Origin: Verrucomicrobiota bacterium
GTDB taxonomy: Bacteria; Verrucomicrobiota; Verrucomicrobiia; Opitutales; Opitutaceae
Direction of reading: 5' to 3'
Length of the DNA stretch: 37,630 bases
Assembly: GCA_019136515.1 (NCBI GenBank)
Contig: JAGVUB010000154.1
Location: forward strand, 1-37,630
Made by a program: the position numbers and the translations under genes
Part shown: positions 1 to 7,267 of the stretch, one piece after another
Position numbering within the stretch: the stretch's first letter is position 1
Layout of the letters: every line of letters begins with the position of its first letter
Notes under the pieces: model-generated
Databases searched by the model: none
Told to the model about the DNA's origin: nothing
What the model saw: the letters and a program-made list of their open reading frames with translations, nothing else

Positions 1-28
1 GGCTTGGGCTTCGACTCATGAAGTTTCG

Positions 29-118
29 ACCGAACCAGTCAGTAGTGGGAACGCCGGCCAAACGCCCGCCTTCCAAGCAAAGTCTGGTGTCCGGCGTTCC
101 ACACTTTTAGCGTTAGCC
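29..118 (+). other. attC-like recombination site 1 (integron cassette array)
   Basis: This site precedes the first cassette gene. It opens with an AAC-ending core (ACCGAAC, 29-35) followed by CAG and closes with GTTAGCC at 112-118. Between them lie inverted arms GTGGGAACGCCGG and CCGGCGTTCCACAC, which pair except for one extra base in one arm, as is typical of the extrahelical base of attC sites. The left core is a poor match to the integron consensus RYYYAAC, so the exact left edge is uncertain. The site belongs to the cassette upstream of the window; its last six bases belong to the next cassette. Confidence 0.6.
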
Positions 119-126
119 GAAGAAAG

Positions 127-525
127 ATGACCGCCAGCATTCACGAATGGAAAGAGCCACCGCAGATGGATGTTGGCGCCCCATTGCCGTCCATCCGTCC
201 TGACGGCGATTGTCTCTGGGTTGCATATCTACGGCGCGATCCGGAAGCGACCGGAGCTGTTTTGAGATTCGACGGTGTTTCAGACTACAAGTTTGGCGCA
301 CCGAGCGACGAGCGCTTGCACGAGCATCCACTCTATGGCGCCGGTCTTGGCTTCTACGGTTTCTACGAAGTTTCCGGGTCAGACCAAGTTCGCGGAAAGA
401 AGAAGAGGCACTGGATTGCGACTTTCCACGACGAGACGCTCGAAGTCGTTGCCGATTCTGCTGTCGTTGTGCACGAGCAGATTGAAGGAGAAGACACCCA
501 TGCGATGCTCAAAAGAGGAGGCTAA
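127..525 (+). CDS. hypothetical protein encoded by integron cassette 1
   Basis: This is a 132-residue protein with no signal peptide or membrane segment, and I do not recognise a characterised family. It has an LRFDGVSDYKFGAPSDE segment around residues 46-62 and an RHWIATFHDETLEVVA segment near residue 95. The alternation of aromatic and acidic residues suggests a small soluble beta-rich domain; proteins of this general look are common in integron cassettes. The ATG lies 8 bases after the GTTAGCC end of the preceding attC site, and the stop codon lies inside the R'' core of the next one (GGCTAAC, 520-526). One gene filling the cassette this tightly is standard cassette architecture. The base composition is visibly less GC-rich than the chromosomal genes further right. 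Transcription probably comes from an upstream cassette or integron promoter outside the window. Confidence 0.75.
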   Translation: MTASIHEWKEPPQMDVGAPLPSIRPDGDCLWVAYLRRDPEATGAVLRFDGVSDYKFGAPSDERLHEHPLYGAGLGFYGFYEVSGSDQVRGKKKRHWIATFHDETLEVVADSAVVVHEQIEGEDTHAMLKRGG

Positions 526-610
526 CCAGCGGCCAGAGCGCAACGCCGGGGCGACGCCCGTTTCACCTTCCATGCCGTCCGCCGGCGTGGCTCATCCGTA
601 AACGTTGGCC
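520..610 (+). other. attC-like recombination site 2
   Basis: The site starts with GGCTAAC (520-526), which includes the stop codon of the preceding gene, and ends with GTTGGCC (604-610). The inner arms GAGCGCAACGCCGG and CCGGCGTGGCTC are imperfectly complementary. The GGCTAAC core is the exact reverse complement of GTTAGCC at 112-118, which would be brought next to it when cassette 1 is excised as a circle. This is the pairing expected of one cassette's R'' and R' cores. Confidence 0.72.
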
Positions 611-624
611 GGAAGAATTCCGTT

Positions 625-1023
625 ATGCTGAGTCTCTTCAAGAAACCGATTGTCTCCCAGTCCGAGTTCACCGCAGGCCGGGCAGTCTCCGTCTGGGTTG
701 GCGATTTTCGAGACGAGGAAGCCTTCGACGCATATCTTCAGGAAGAGAAGGGCTTCGCTGCCGATTTCGGATTCAAGATTGATGATCGCAGCGGTCCCGA
801 GATCAGCGTCGAGCAGGAAGAAATCGGGATTCGGCAGTTACTGACCGGCTTTTCGATCTACGAGCAGTTCATCGATGCAGCCGTGAAGCGCGCGGAAGAG
901 AAGAAGATTCCAAGTGCATCCGCGGCGGCGGTGTTTCACTTCGTTTCTTACCCCGATTCAGCTATCCGTTCGCAGAAGCGCATGCGCTTTCTTGGATGTT
1001 TCCCCGTGGACGGATTCAAATGA
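625..1023 (+). CDS. Imm22-like immunity protein encoded by integron cassette 2
   Basis: The 132-residue product has the pattern of the immunity 22 (Imm22) family of polymorphic-toxin immunity proteins. A VSVWVGDF strand lies near residues 21-28, followed by an F..YLQEE helix start and a FAADFGFKIDDRSGPEI segment with acidic residues. An Imm22 protein would act in the cytoplasm by binding a cognate nuclease toxin. No toxin gene lies beside it, so here it may be a free-standing, orphan immunity gene. The ATG at 625 is preceded by GGAAGAA, a possible ribosome-binding site. The gene sits between attC-like sites 2 and 3 and occupies almost the whole cassette. The family call comes from recalled motif pattern, not from a search. 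Confidence 0.68.
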   Translation: MLSLFKKPIVSQSEFTAGRAVSVWVGDFRDEEAFDAYLQEEKGFAADFGFKIDDRSGPEISVEQEEIGIRQLLTGFSIYEQFIDAAVKRAEEKKIPSASAAAVFHFVSYPDSAIRSQKRMRFLGCFPVDGFK

Positions 1024-1031
1024 AGAAGAAG

Positions 1032-1097
1032 GGCCAACCAGTCGGCACAGACAACGAGCGGGCTGCGCCCGCTCGTGTCTGACCTCAATCGTTCGCC
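1032..1097 (+). other. attC-like recombination site 3
   Basis: This compact site runs from GGCCAAC (1032-1038) to GTTCGCC (1091-1097). The arms at 1048-1062 and 1068-1081 pair perfectly except for one extra A in the 5' arm, the classic single extrahelical base, with a 5-nt loop. GGCCAAC is the exact reverse complement of GTTGGCC at 604-610, so the two ends of cassette 2 match each other just as those of cassette 1 do. All three sites share AACCAG after the first core. Confidence 0.75.
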
Positions 1098-1111
1098 AAC
1101 GAAGAGACGCC

Positions 1112-1204
1112 ATGCCTCGCGACATCGACACCGTGATCGAAAGAGTTCGGGCGCTGCACCCGGAAGAGGGCCGAGAAGGGGTCAGGTTTTACCCTTTACC
1201 TTGA
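1112..1204 (+). pseudogene. cassette 3 gene, cut after about 21 codons by a transposable element
   Basis: An ATG 14 bases after the end of attC site 3 opens a frame beginning MPRDIDTVIERVRALHPEE. The frame runs into the left inverted repeat of the RAYT element at 1176 and stops at 1202-1204, so only about 21 native codons remain. Cassette genes start immediately after the GTT core, as this one does, which makes it a credible broken gene. I cannot find its continuation beyond the element's right end at 2217. The original function is unknown. Confidence 0.55.
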
Positions 1205-2217
1205 CGGTTGGTGACGCGCCGGCAGGCTGCGCGGCATGGCACGGAAGCTGAGGTTGGAATATCCTGGGGCGTGTTACCACGTGATCAACCGGGGTAACTA
1301 CCGCGGGGACATCTTCGCGACGGAGAAGACGAAGGTGGCGTTCGAGGACTGCGTGTTCGAGGCGTGCGTGAAGCACGGGTGGGTGCTGCACGCCTACGTG
1401 GTGATGCGCAACCACTACCACTTGGCGCTGGAGACGCCGGAAGGGAACCTCGTCGTGGGGATGCAGTGGCTGCAGGCGACGTTCGCCAACCGGTTCAACC
1501 GGCTGCGCGGTGAGCGGGGGCATCTGTTCCAGGGGCGGTACAAGGCATTGGCGGTGGAGGAGGGAGCGGCGTTGGGGCTGTTGTGCGACTACATCCACCT
1601 TAACCCGGTGCGGGCGGGGGTGGCCACGGTGGCGGAGCTGCCGGAGGTGCGGTTCTCCAGTTACTGGCACCTGTGGCGGCCGAAGATGCGGCCGGCGTTC
1701 CTGCGGGTGCAGACGGCGCTGGAGGATGCCGGCGGATTGGCGGACACCAAGGCCGGCTGGGCCGCCTATGCGCGGCATCTGGAATGGCATGCGGAAGCCG
1801 GTCCGGCGGGCAAGAATGCGGCCTATGTGAACCTCAGCAAAGGCTGGGCGCTGGGGACTTCGGGCTTCAAGGCGGATCTGGTGGTCTCGCACAAAGTGAC
1901 GGAGTCGGCGCGGGCGTTGGAGCAACACGGTGCCGAAGAGGTGCGGCGGATGCGCTGGGCGCAGGCTTGCACGGCGGCACTGGCGAAGCTGCCGGCCGCC
2001 GCGCGGCAGTCCGCGGATGCCGCGGCCAAGAGCGCCGCGTGGAAGGTGGCGGTGGCCGCGCATCTGAAGGCGACCACTGATGTGAGCAACGGCTGGCTGG
2101 CCGAGCGCCTGGGCGTGTACGTGAGCAAGCACGTTGGTCTGCTGCGGCGCGGAACCGGCCGGGGCGGCGAGTGGTTGGCCAAACTCGCTGAAGGTAAAGG
2201 GTAAAACCTGACCCCTT
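1176..2217 (+). mobile_element. RAYT (Y1 transposase) element with 27-nt inverted repeats
   Basis: The ends at 1176-1202 and 2191-2217 are perfect 27-nt inverted repeats, starting AAGGGGTCAGG and ending ACCCTTTACCTT on the left. The similarity continues outward with CGA after one mismatch on each side. The only gene inside is the Y1 transposase, whose stop codon lies within the right repeat. Y1/HUH transposases normally act on subterminal hairpins rather than classical terminal inverted repeats, so the long repeats may be matching REP-type hairpin sequences. The insertion interrupts cassette 3. Confidence 0.7.
1236..2204 (+). CDS. REP-associated tyrosine transposase (RAYT, Y1_Tnp family)
   Basis: This 322-residue protein belongs to the Y1 HUH single-strand transposases. 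The N-terminal domain contains YHVINRG (residues 14-20) and the HUH metal-binding pair H60-Y-H62 in MRNHYHLALETPEG. FQGRYKA follows, and then DYIHLNPVRAG, in which Y119 is the expected nucleophile that forms a covalent 5'-phosphotyrosine with DNA. The C-terminal half (about residues 135-322) is typical of the longer RAYT forms and ends with a helical, DNA-binding-like segment around residues 270-315. All catalytic residues are present, so the enzyme is probably active. RAYTs mobilise REP palindromes. A REP-like inverted pair is present at 23798-23850, but nothing ties this particular enzyme to it. Confidence 0.9.
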   Translation: MARKLRLEYPGACYHVINRGNYRGDIFATEKTKVAFEDCVFEACVKHGWVLHAYVVMRNHYHLALETPEGNLVVGMQWLQATFANRFNRLRGERGHLFQGRYKALAVEEGAALGLLCDYIHLNPVRAGVATVAELPEVRFSSYWHLWRPKMRPAFLRVQTALEDAGGLADTKAGWAAYARHLEWHAEAGPAGKNAAYVNLSKGWALGTSGFKADLVVSHKVTESARALEQHGAEEVRRMRWAQACTAALAKLPAAARQSADAAAKSAAWKVAVAAHLKATTDVSNGWLAERLGVYVSKHVGLLRRGTGRGGEWLAKLAEGKG

Positions 2218-2242
2218 ATCGAGGAGACCCCTTATCGAGGAG
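2211..2242 (+). repeat. 16-bp tandem direct repeat at right end of the RAYT element
   Basis: ACCCCTTATCGAGGAG occurs twice in direct succession (2211-2226 and 2227-2242). The first copy overlaps the last bases of the right inverted repeat, so the duplication spans the element boundary. It may be a scar of insertion or of imprecise excision. Confidence 0.8.
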
Positions 2243-2636
2243 CGATTATCATCCGGAGGCCCGGAGGCGAGGAAACGAAGGCAACCAAGGCCGACCCGAC
2301 AGAGGGAAGACGATACGGCCCCATGTTGCCTGCGAGTGGACGAAAGCCTGGCGGCTTTCGCGGCAAAGGGGGATCAATCGGGACGGAGTCGAAGCCCTCA
2401 GGGGCTTCTCCACGGGAGCGGCAACCATCGGCGTGCATCCCTTCTACGCCAAAGCCTACGCGGGGCACGGCTGCGGTTCCACTTTCCGAAGTTGAGGTAA
2501 CCACAGATGGACGCAGATACGGAGGCCGGCCTCGACGCGGCCGCCTACATGGGACCGTGGCGAGCGGGAGGATCGCGGTGGCGGCGTTGGGCGGCGGCCA
2601 GTCCGGCGTTGCACCGGGGCACGGTTCCTGCGGTGA
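2243..2636. other. intergenic region with two hairpins and an AACC decamer repeat
   Basis: I see no credible gene here. It contains two short hairpins, CGAAAGCC/GGCTTTCG (2341-2360) and GAAGCCC/GGGCTTC (2391-2408). It also contains a two-unit decamer repeat, AACCACAGAT then GGACGCAGAT (2499-2518), related to those at 22901 and 23004. The promoter of the transporter gene must lie in this stretch, but I cannot place it. Confidence 0.5.
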
Positions 2637-2660
2637 ATGGCGGTCCCGCATTCCACGCCC

Positions 2661-4967
2661 ATGGCTGATGACTCCCATTCCCCGCGCGGCTTCGAGCCGT
2701 TCATCCCCGCCACGACCCAACTGCCCGAGTTCACCCTGCGTGCCCTGATCACGGGCACGGTGCTGGGCATCCTCTTCGGCGCGTCGTCGCTCTATCTCGT
2801 GCTCAAGGTCGGCCTGACCGTGAGCGCGTCGATCCCGGTGGCGGTGATCTCGCTGGCGCTGTTCCGCGGCTGGTCGAAGGTCGGCGGGCGCGACGCCTCG
2901 ATCCTGGAGAACAACATCGCACAGACGGCGGGCTCGGCGGGCGAGTCGATCGCGTTCGGCATCGGCGCAACGATGCCGGCGATCCTCATCCTCGGTTTCG
3001 ACCTGGAGATCACGCGCGTGATGCTCGTGGCGGTGCTGGGCGGGTTGCTCGGCATCCTGATGATGATCCCGCTGCGCCGGGCGCTGATCGTGAAGGAACA
3101 CGGCGTGCTCAAGTATCCGGAGGGCACGGCCTGCGCCGCGGTGTTGATCGCGGGGGCTTCGGCGGAGAGCAAAGCCGCGGCCTCGGAGTCGGCCCGGGAG
3201 GACATGCGGGCGGCGGCGAACGCGGGGGTGGGGAAGCTGCCCGGCGCGAAAGTGATCTTCGCCGGCTTCGGCATCGGGCTGCTCTACAAGACGCTCAACG
3301 TGGCGCTGCGCGGGTGGAAGGACGTGCCCGAGAAAGTCTTCGGGGCGCCGTTCAAGAGCGGTTCGGTGGGCATGGAGATCTCGCCGGAGTTGCTCGGCGT
3401 GGGCTACATCATCGGCACGCGGATCGCGTCGATCATGTGCGCGGGCGGCGTGCTCGCCTACCTCGTGCTCATCCCGATGATCAAGTTCTTCGGCGAACGC
3501 GTGGCGGGCCCGCTGGCGCCCGGCACGGTGCCGATCGCGGACATGAGCCCCGACCAGATCCGCGGCGCCTACGTGCTCTACATCGGCGCGGGCGCGGTCG
3601 CGGCCGGTGGTATCATCAGCGTGGTGCGTTCGCTGCCGACGATCTGGCACGGGCTGCGCGGCGGCTTGGCCGACCTGAAACTCGGCCGGAGCGATCCGCA
3701 GGGTGGGAGCCCAGCGGCGGTGGCGCGCACCGACCACGATCTGCCGATGAAGTTCGTCGGTATCGGAACCGTGGTGCTGTTGGCGGCGATCACGCTGGCG
3801 CGGCCGTTGGAGATGAACCTGCTCGGGGCGCTGCTGATCGTGGTGTTCGGCTTCATCTTCGTGACGGTGTCGTCGCGGCTGACCGGGGAGATCGGTTCCT
3901 CCTCGAACCCGATCTCGGGCATGACGGTGGCGACGCTGTTGCTCACCTGCCTGATCTTCCTGGTGATCGGCCGCACCGGCGGCACGGCCTACGTGACGGC
4001 GCTCTCGGTGGGCGCGATCGTGTGCATCGCGGCCTCCAACGGCGGCACGACCTCGCAGGACCTGAAGACGGGGTTCCTGGTCGGCGGCACGCCGAAGCTC
4101 CAGCAGTACGCGATCCTTGTGGGTGCGCTCGTCTCGGCGCTGGCGCTCGGCCCCATCCTGCTCGCGCTCAACCAGGACGGCGTGGTGTACGTGCCTGCGG
4201 CGCAGGTGGCGCCCGGGCTGCGCATCGAGGCGGCGGCGCTGGCCGGCGCGCACGAGGAGAGACTCGGCGGGCCGCAGGCCGCGGGCGACTCGGCCACGTA
4301 CCGCACCTGGCACAAGACCGACGACAGGGGCGGTCCGGCGGGCAAGTATCTCATGAATGAGCACGGCGAGGCTGTGTGGCTGGTCGACCCGGGCATCAAC
4401 GGCGCGTTTTCCAAGCGGCCCGACGGCACCGAGGTGCGCAAGTACGCCGCGCCGAAGGCCACGTTGATGAGCTACATCATCAAGGGCATCCTCGACCGGC
4501 AGCTGCCGTGGGCGCTGGTGCTGCTGGGCGTGTTCATCGCCGTCACGCTGGAGTTGGCGGGCGTGTCGTCTCTGGCGTTCGCGGTGGGCGTGTATCTGCC
4601 GCTCTCGGCCTCGACGCCGATCTTCGTCGGCGGGCTGGTGCGCTGGCTGGTCGACCGGAAGAAGCGCCACGAGCTCCGGCACGCGGCGCTCGACGAGGCG
4701 CAACTGGCGGCGGAGAGCGACAAGAGCCCCGGGGTGTTGTTGGCCTCCGGCTACATCGCCGGCGGGGCGATCGCGGGCATCGTGATCGCGCTGATGACCG
4801 GCGTGCTCGGCCCGATCGACGCGAAGATCGGGGCGTGGGCCAGTGCCCACAATCCCTTCTACGCCGGCGCGTGGGCCGACGGGCTGGCGCTTGTCCCGTT
4901 CGGGCTGTTGACCGGCTTCCTCCTGTTTGTCGCCCGCGAGAAGCTGCTCGCCGGCAAGGAGCGGTGA
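2661..4967 (+). CDS. OPT-family oligopeptide transporter
   Basis: A polytopic inner-membrane protein of the OPT/YSL family, which takes up short peptides or metal chelates by proton symport. The N-terminus reads PATTQLPEFTLRALITGTVLG, the usual start of the first OPT helix. Many hydrophobic segments follow, with the family-like stretches NNIAQTAGSAGESIAFG, YPEGTACAAVL, SSNPISGMTVATLLLTC and AASNGGTTSQDLKTGFLVGGTP. A hydrophilic insert of about 90 residues lies roughly two thirds along, between TM segments, before PKATLMSYIIKGILDRQLPW. I chose the ATG at 2661 because the homology-like region begins soon after it; an in-frame ATG at 2637 would add eight residues. Neither start has a clear Shine-Dalgarno sequence. 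The gene stands alone and converges on the esterase. The substrate cannot be told from sequence. Confidence 0.88.
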   Translation: MADDSHSPRGFEPFIPATTQLPEFTLRALITGTVLGILFGASSLYLVLKVGLTVSASIPVAVISLALFRGWSKVGGRDASILENNIAQTAGSAGESIAFGIGATMPAILILGFDLEITRVMLVAVLGGLLGILMMIPLRRALIVKEHGVLKYPEGTACAAVLIAGASAESKAAASESAREDMRAAANAGVGKLPGAKVIFAGFGIGLLYKTLNVALRGWKDVPEKVFGAPFKSGSVGMEISPELLGVGYIIGTRIASIMCAGGVLAYLVLIPMIKFFGERVAGPLAPGTVPIADMSPDQIRGAYVLYIGAGAVAAGGIISVVRSLPTIWHGLRGGLADLKLGRSDPQGGSPAAVARTDHDLPMKFVGIGTVVLLAAITLARPLEMNLLGALLIVVFGFIFVTVSSRLTGEIGSSSNPISGMTVATLLLTCLIFLVIGRTGGTAYVTALSVGAIVCIAASNGGTTSQDLKTGFLVGGTPKLQQYAILVGALVSALALGPILLALNQDGVVYVPAAQVAPGLRIEAAALAGAHEERLGGPQAAGDSATYRTWHKTDDRGGPAGKYLMNEHGEAVWLVDPGINGAFSKRPDGTEVRKYAAPKATLMSYIIKGILDRQLPWALVLLGVFIAVTLELAGVSSLAFAVGVYLPLSASTPIFVGGLVRWLVDRKKRHELRHAALDEAQLAAESDKSPGVLLASGYIAGGAIAGIVIALMTGVLGPIDAKIGAWASAHNPFYAGAWADGLALVPFGLLTGFLLFVAREKLLAGKER

Positions 4968-5092
4968 GCGGCGACCAAGCAGTCGAGCGACGAGCGGCGA
5001 GGGACGAGTGCCAAGCGACGAGCGTCGAGGCGCCGGGCGGTGATGCCGGGCGGGTGGGCGCGGGCGCGTTGGCCAGTCGGATGGCGCCAATG

Positions 5093-5121
5093 AAAAGGCG
5101 CCGGACGAGTGGTCCGGCGCC
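5093..5121 (-). terminator. rho-independent terminator after the esterase gene
   Basis: On the minus strand a perfect 10-bp stem (GGCGCCGGAC with GTCCGGCGCC, 5097-5121) is followed by TTTTCATT. It lies 21 bases past the stop codon at 5143. Confidence 0.75.
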
Positions 5122-5142
5122 CGGTGAGTCAAAACGGTCGGT

Positions 5143-7086
5143 TCAGCGCGGGGCGCCCGCGCCGGCGCGGAAGGGCGAGGCCGGCAGGCCGGCGGCGTTG
5201 AAGAGGTTGCAGTCGGGCACGTTGGCCCAGCCGTAACGCACCGCCATCGGCGCGGCCACGGCGGCCGCGGACACTTCGACGGTCTCGCCGACGATGCGCG
5301 CCTCGGCGGGATGGAAGACGCCGTCGGCCCCGGCGAGTTCGAAGCCGCGCAGCGTGCCGCCGGGGGCGACGAGCCCTCCGCCGCGATGCGTGAATTGCAC
5401 GACGGCCTTGCCGTCCGCGAACGCCGCGGCGGCGAAGACGGGCCCGGAGTACTCGATCGCCTCGCCGTAGGCCACGGCGCGCGCGGCGAGCGCGAGTCGC
5501 TCGCCGACCGGGCGCTTGTCGGCCGGGTGGATGTCCTCGGCGTCGCCGCAATCGGTGGTGACGACCATGGCCGTATTCTTGGTTTCCTGCCAGACTTGGA
5601 GCTGCGCCTCGCGCAGCTCGGGGCTCATCTCCTTGAACGGGGCGATCTGCACGAAGAGGAAGGGGAAGTCGCCCTGGCCCCAGCCCTCGCGCCAGTCGGC
5701 GATGGTGGCGGGCAGCAGCCGGCGGTATTCCTGCGGGGCGTCGTTGTTGGCCTCGCCCTGGTACCAGATCGCGCCGGCGATGGCGTAGGGTTGGAGCGGC
5801 GCGATCATCGCGTTGTGCAGGACGGTGGGCACGCTGGAGCCCATGGCGGGATTGAGCGGCGGCTTGCCGGTGTCGGCCAACGCCGCGGAGACCTTGCGGA
5901 GCCATTCGCCCGCGAGCGGCACGGGGGCGCCTGCCGCCGGGGTGAGCACGAGCTGGGCGGGCTTGCCCCAGAAGCCGCCGCCGCCGCCGGTGTCCAGCAC
6001 GCGGATGGCGATGACGTTGCGGCCCGCACAGAGCACGCCCGCCGGCACTTGGTACGTGCGCGGGGTGCTGTAGAAACCGGTCTCGCCCACCTCGACGCCG
6101 TTGACCCAAGTCGTGTCGATGTCGTCGATCGCGCCCAGGCCGAGCATGGCCTCGCCCGCGGCGGCCTCGGCGGTCAGGTCGAACTCACGGCGCAGCCACA
6201 CGATGCCGTTGAAGTCGGGCAGGCCGGACTGTTCCCAGAGGCCGGGCTCGTTGCTCTTCGTCCAGCCGTCGGTCGGCAACTCGGTGGCGCTCCATGGCGT
6301 GGCGGCGGAAGTGCCGGTGTCGTGGACACGGCACCATTGGGCGAGCGACTCGTGGTAGCGGCGCGCGGCGCCCTCCGGGTCGCGGTTGCGCTCGGCCATG
6401 AGGGCGAGCGTCTCGGCGTAGCCCGGGAGGGTGGCGAGCGTGCGGGCGCTCGTCCACGACTCGGCCGGGGTGCCGCCCCAGGCGGTGTGGATCAGGCCGA
6501 CGGGCACGCCGCGCGCCTGCTGCACGGCGCGGCCGAAGAAGAAGCCGACCGCGGGGAAATCGGGGGCCGTCTCGGGCGTGCACACCGTCCAAGTGCCCTT
6601 CACCTCGGTGAGCGGGGTGGGCGAGGTGACCTCGGGCACGTAGAAGTTGCGCAACTGCGGCAGGTGGGCCGCGGCCGCTTCGCGTTCCCAGCCGATGATC
6701 GGCTTCTGCCCGGGGCGGGGCCCGAGCTGGCGCTCCATGTTCGACTGGCCGCCGCAGATCCACACCTCGCCGACGAGCACATCCTGCAACGTCACGGTGT
6801 TGGTGCCGCGGATCGTGAGCACGTAGGGGCCGCCGACGGGCAGCGCGGGCAACCGCACCAACCACTTGCCCGCGCGGGCGGTCGTCTCGGCGCGGCGGCC
6901 GGCGATCTCGACGACGACCTGCTCGCCCTCGTCGGCCGTGCCCCAGACGGGCACCTCGCGGCCCTGCTGGAGGACGGCGTGGTCGCAGAAGAGCGGATTC
7001 GGCCGCACGGCGGCGGCGAGCGCGGAGGAGAGCAACACGGCCGCGCCGAAAGCGGCGGCCGGGGGGAGACAGCGGGAAGCACGCAT
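5143..7086 (-). CDS. secreted sialate O-acetylesterase-type carbohydrate esterase
   Basis: A 647-residue SGNH-fold esterase of the sialate O-acetylesterase (SASA) family, which removes O-acetyl groups from sialic acids or other glycans. I start it at the ATG at 7086, where a signal peptide begins (basic MRASR, then a hydrophobic stretch ending SALAAA near residue 26). This indicates export. The catalytic Ser115 is in GGQSNM. The later blocks WYQGEAN (441-447) and DIHPADK (519-524, His520) supply the remaining active-site residues. A beta-sandwich insert (about 300-390, with TTWVNGVEVG and GRNVIAIRVLDTGGGG) is usual in this family. The gene is divergent from the papain-like gene and ends at a clear terminator. 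It may deacetylate polysaccharide outside the inner membrane; the precise substrate is unknown. Confidence 0.88.
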   Translation of the reverse strand: MRASRCLPPAAAFGAAVLLSSALAAAVRPNPLFCDHAVLQQGREVPVWGTADEGEQVVVEIAGRRAETTARAGKWLVRLPALPVGGPYVLTIRGTNTVTLQDVLVGEVWICGGQSNMERQLGPRPGQKPIIGWEREAAAAHLPQLRNFYVPEVTSPTPLTEVKGTWTVCTPETAPDFPAVGFFFGRAVQQARGVPVGLIHTAWGGTPAESWTSARTLATLPGYAETLALMAERNRDPEGAARRYHESLAQWCRVHDTGTSAATPWSATELPTDGWTKSNEPGLWEQSGLPDFNGIVWLRREFDLTAEAAAGEAMLGLGAIDDIDTTWVNGVEVGETGFYSTPRTYQVPAGVLCAGRNVIAIRVLDTGGGGGFWGKPAQLVLTPAAGAPVPLAGEWLRKVSAALADTGKPPLNPAMGSSVPTVLHNAMIAPLQPYAIAGAIWYQGEANNDAPQEYRRLLPATIADWREGWGQGDFPFLFVQIAPFKEMSPELREAQLQVWQETKNTAMVVTTDCGDAEDIHPADKRPVGERLALAARAVAYGEAIEYSGPVFAAAAFADGKAVVQFTHRGGGLVAPGGTLRGFELAGADGVFHPAEARIVGETVEVSAAAVAAPMAVRYGWANVPDCNLFNAAGLPASPFRAGAGAPR

Positions 7087-7267
7087 GGCCGAGTGAAACC
7101 CGGCGGAGGCCGGGCAGGCAAGCCCCGGCGCCGCGCCGGCGCAGCCGCCGGGCCGCGCGTCGTCCCCGGGCTCGACTCGGCTGCGGTCCTCTGCAAAACA
7201 GGTCCGCGTCGTCACCGTGGTGGAGGTGGCGCGGCCGCTCCGGCATTCCCCTCCATCGGGCGAACCC

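Noticed and set aside
4986-5024. AGCGACGAGCG direct repeat in the OPT-esterase gap
   Set aside because: Two 11-bp copies 28 bases apart in GC-rich, degenerate sequence; I see no sign of function or of a mobile element.
2232-5132. 966-residue minus-strand open frame opposite the OPT transporter
   Set aside because: It is an antisense shadow of a high-GC gene: its sequence is a run of Arg/His/Pro/Gln with no fold signature, whereas the plus strand shows a complete transporter.
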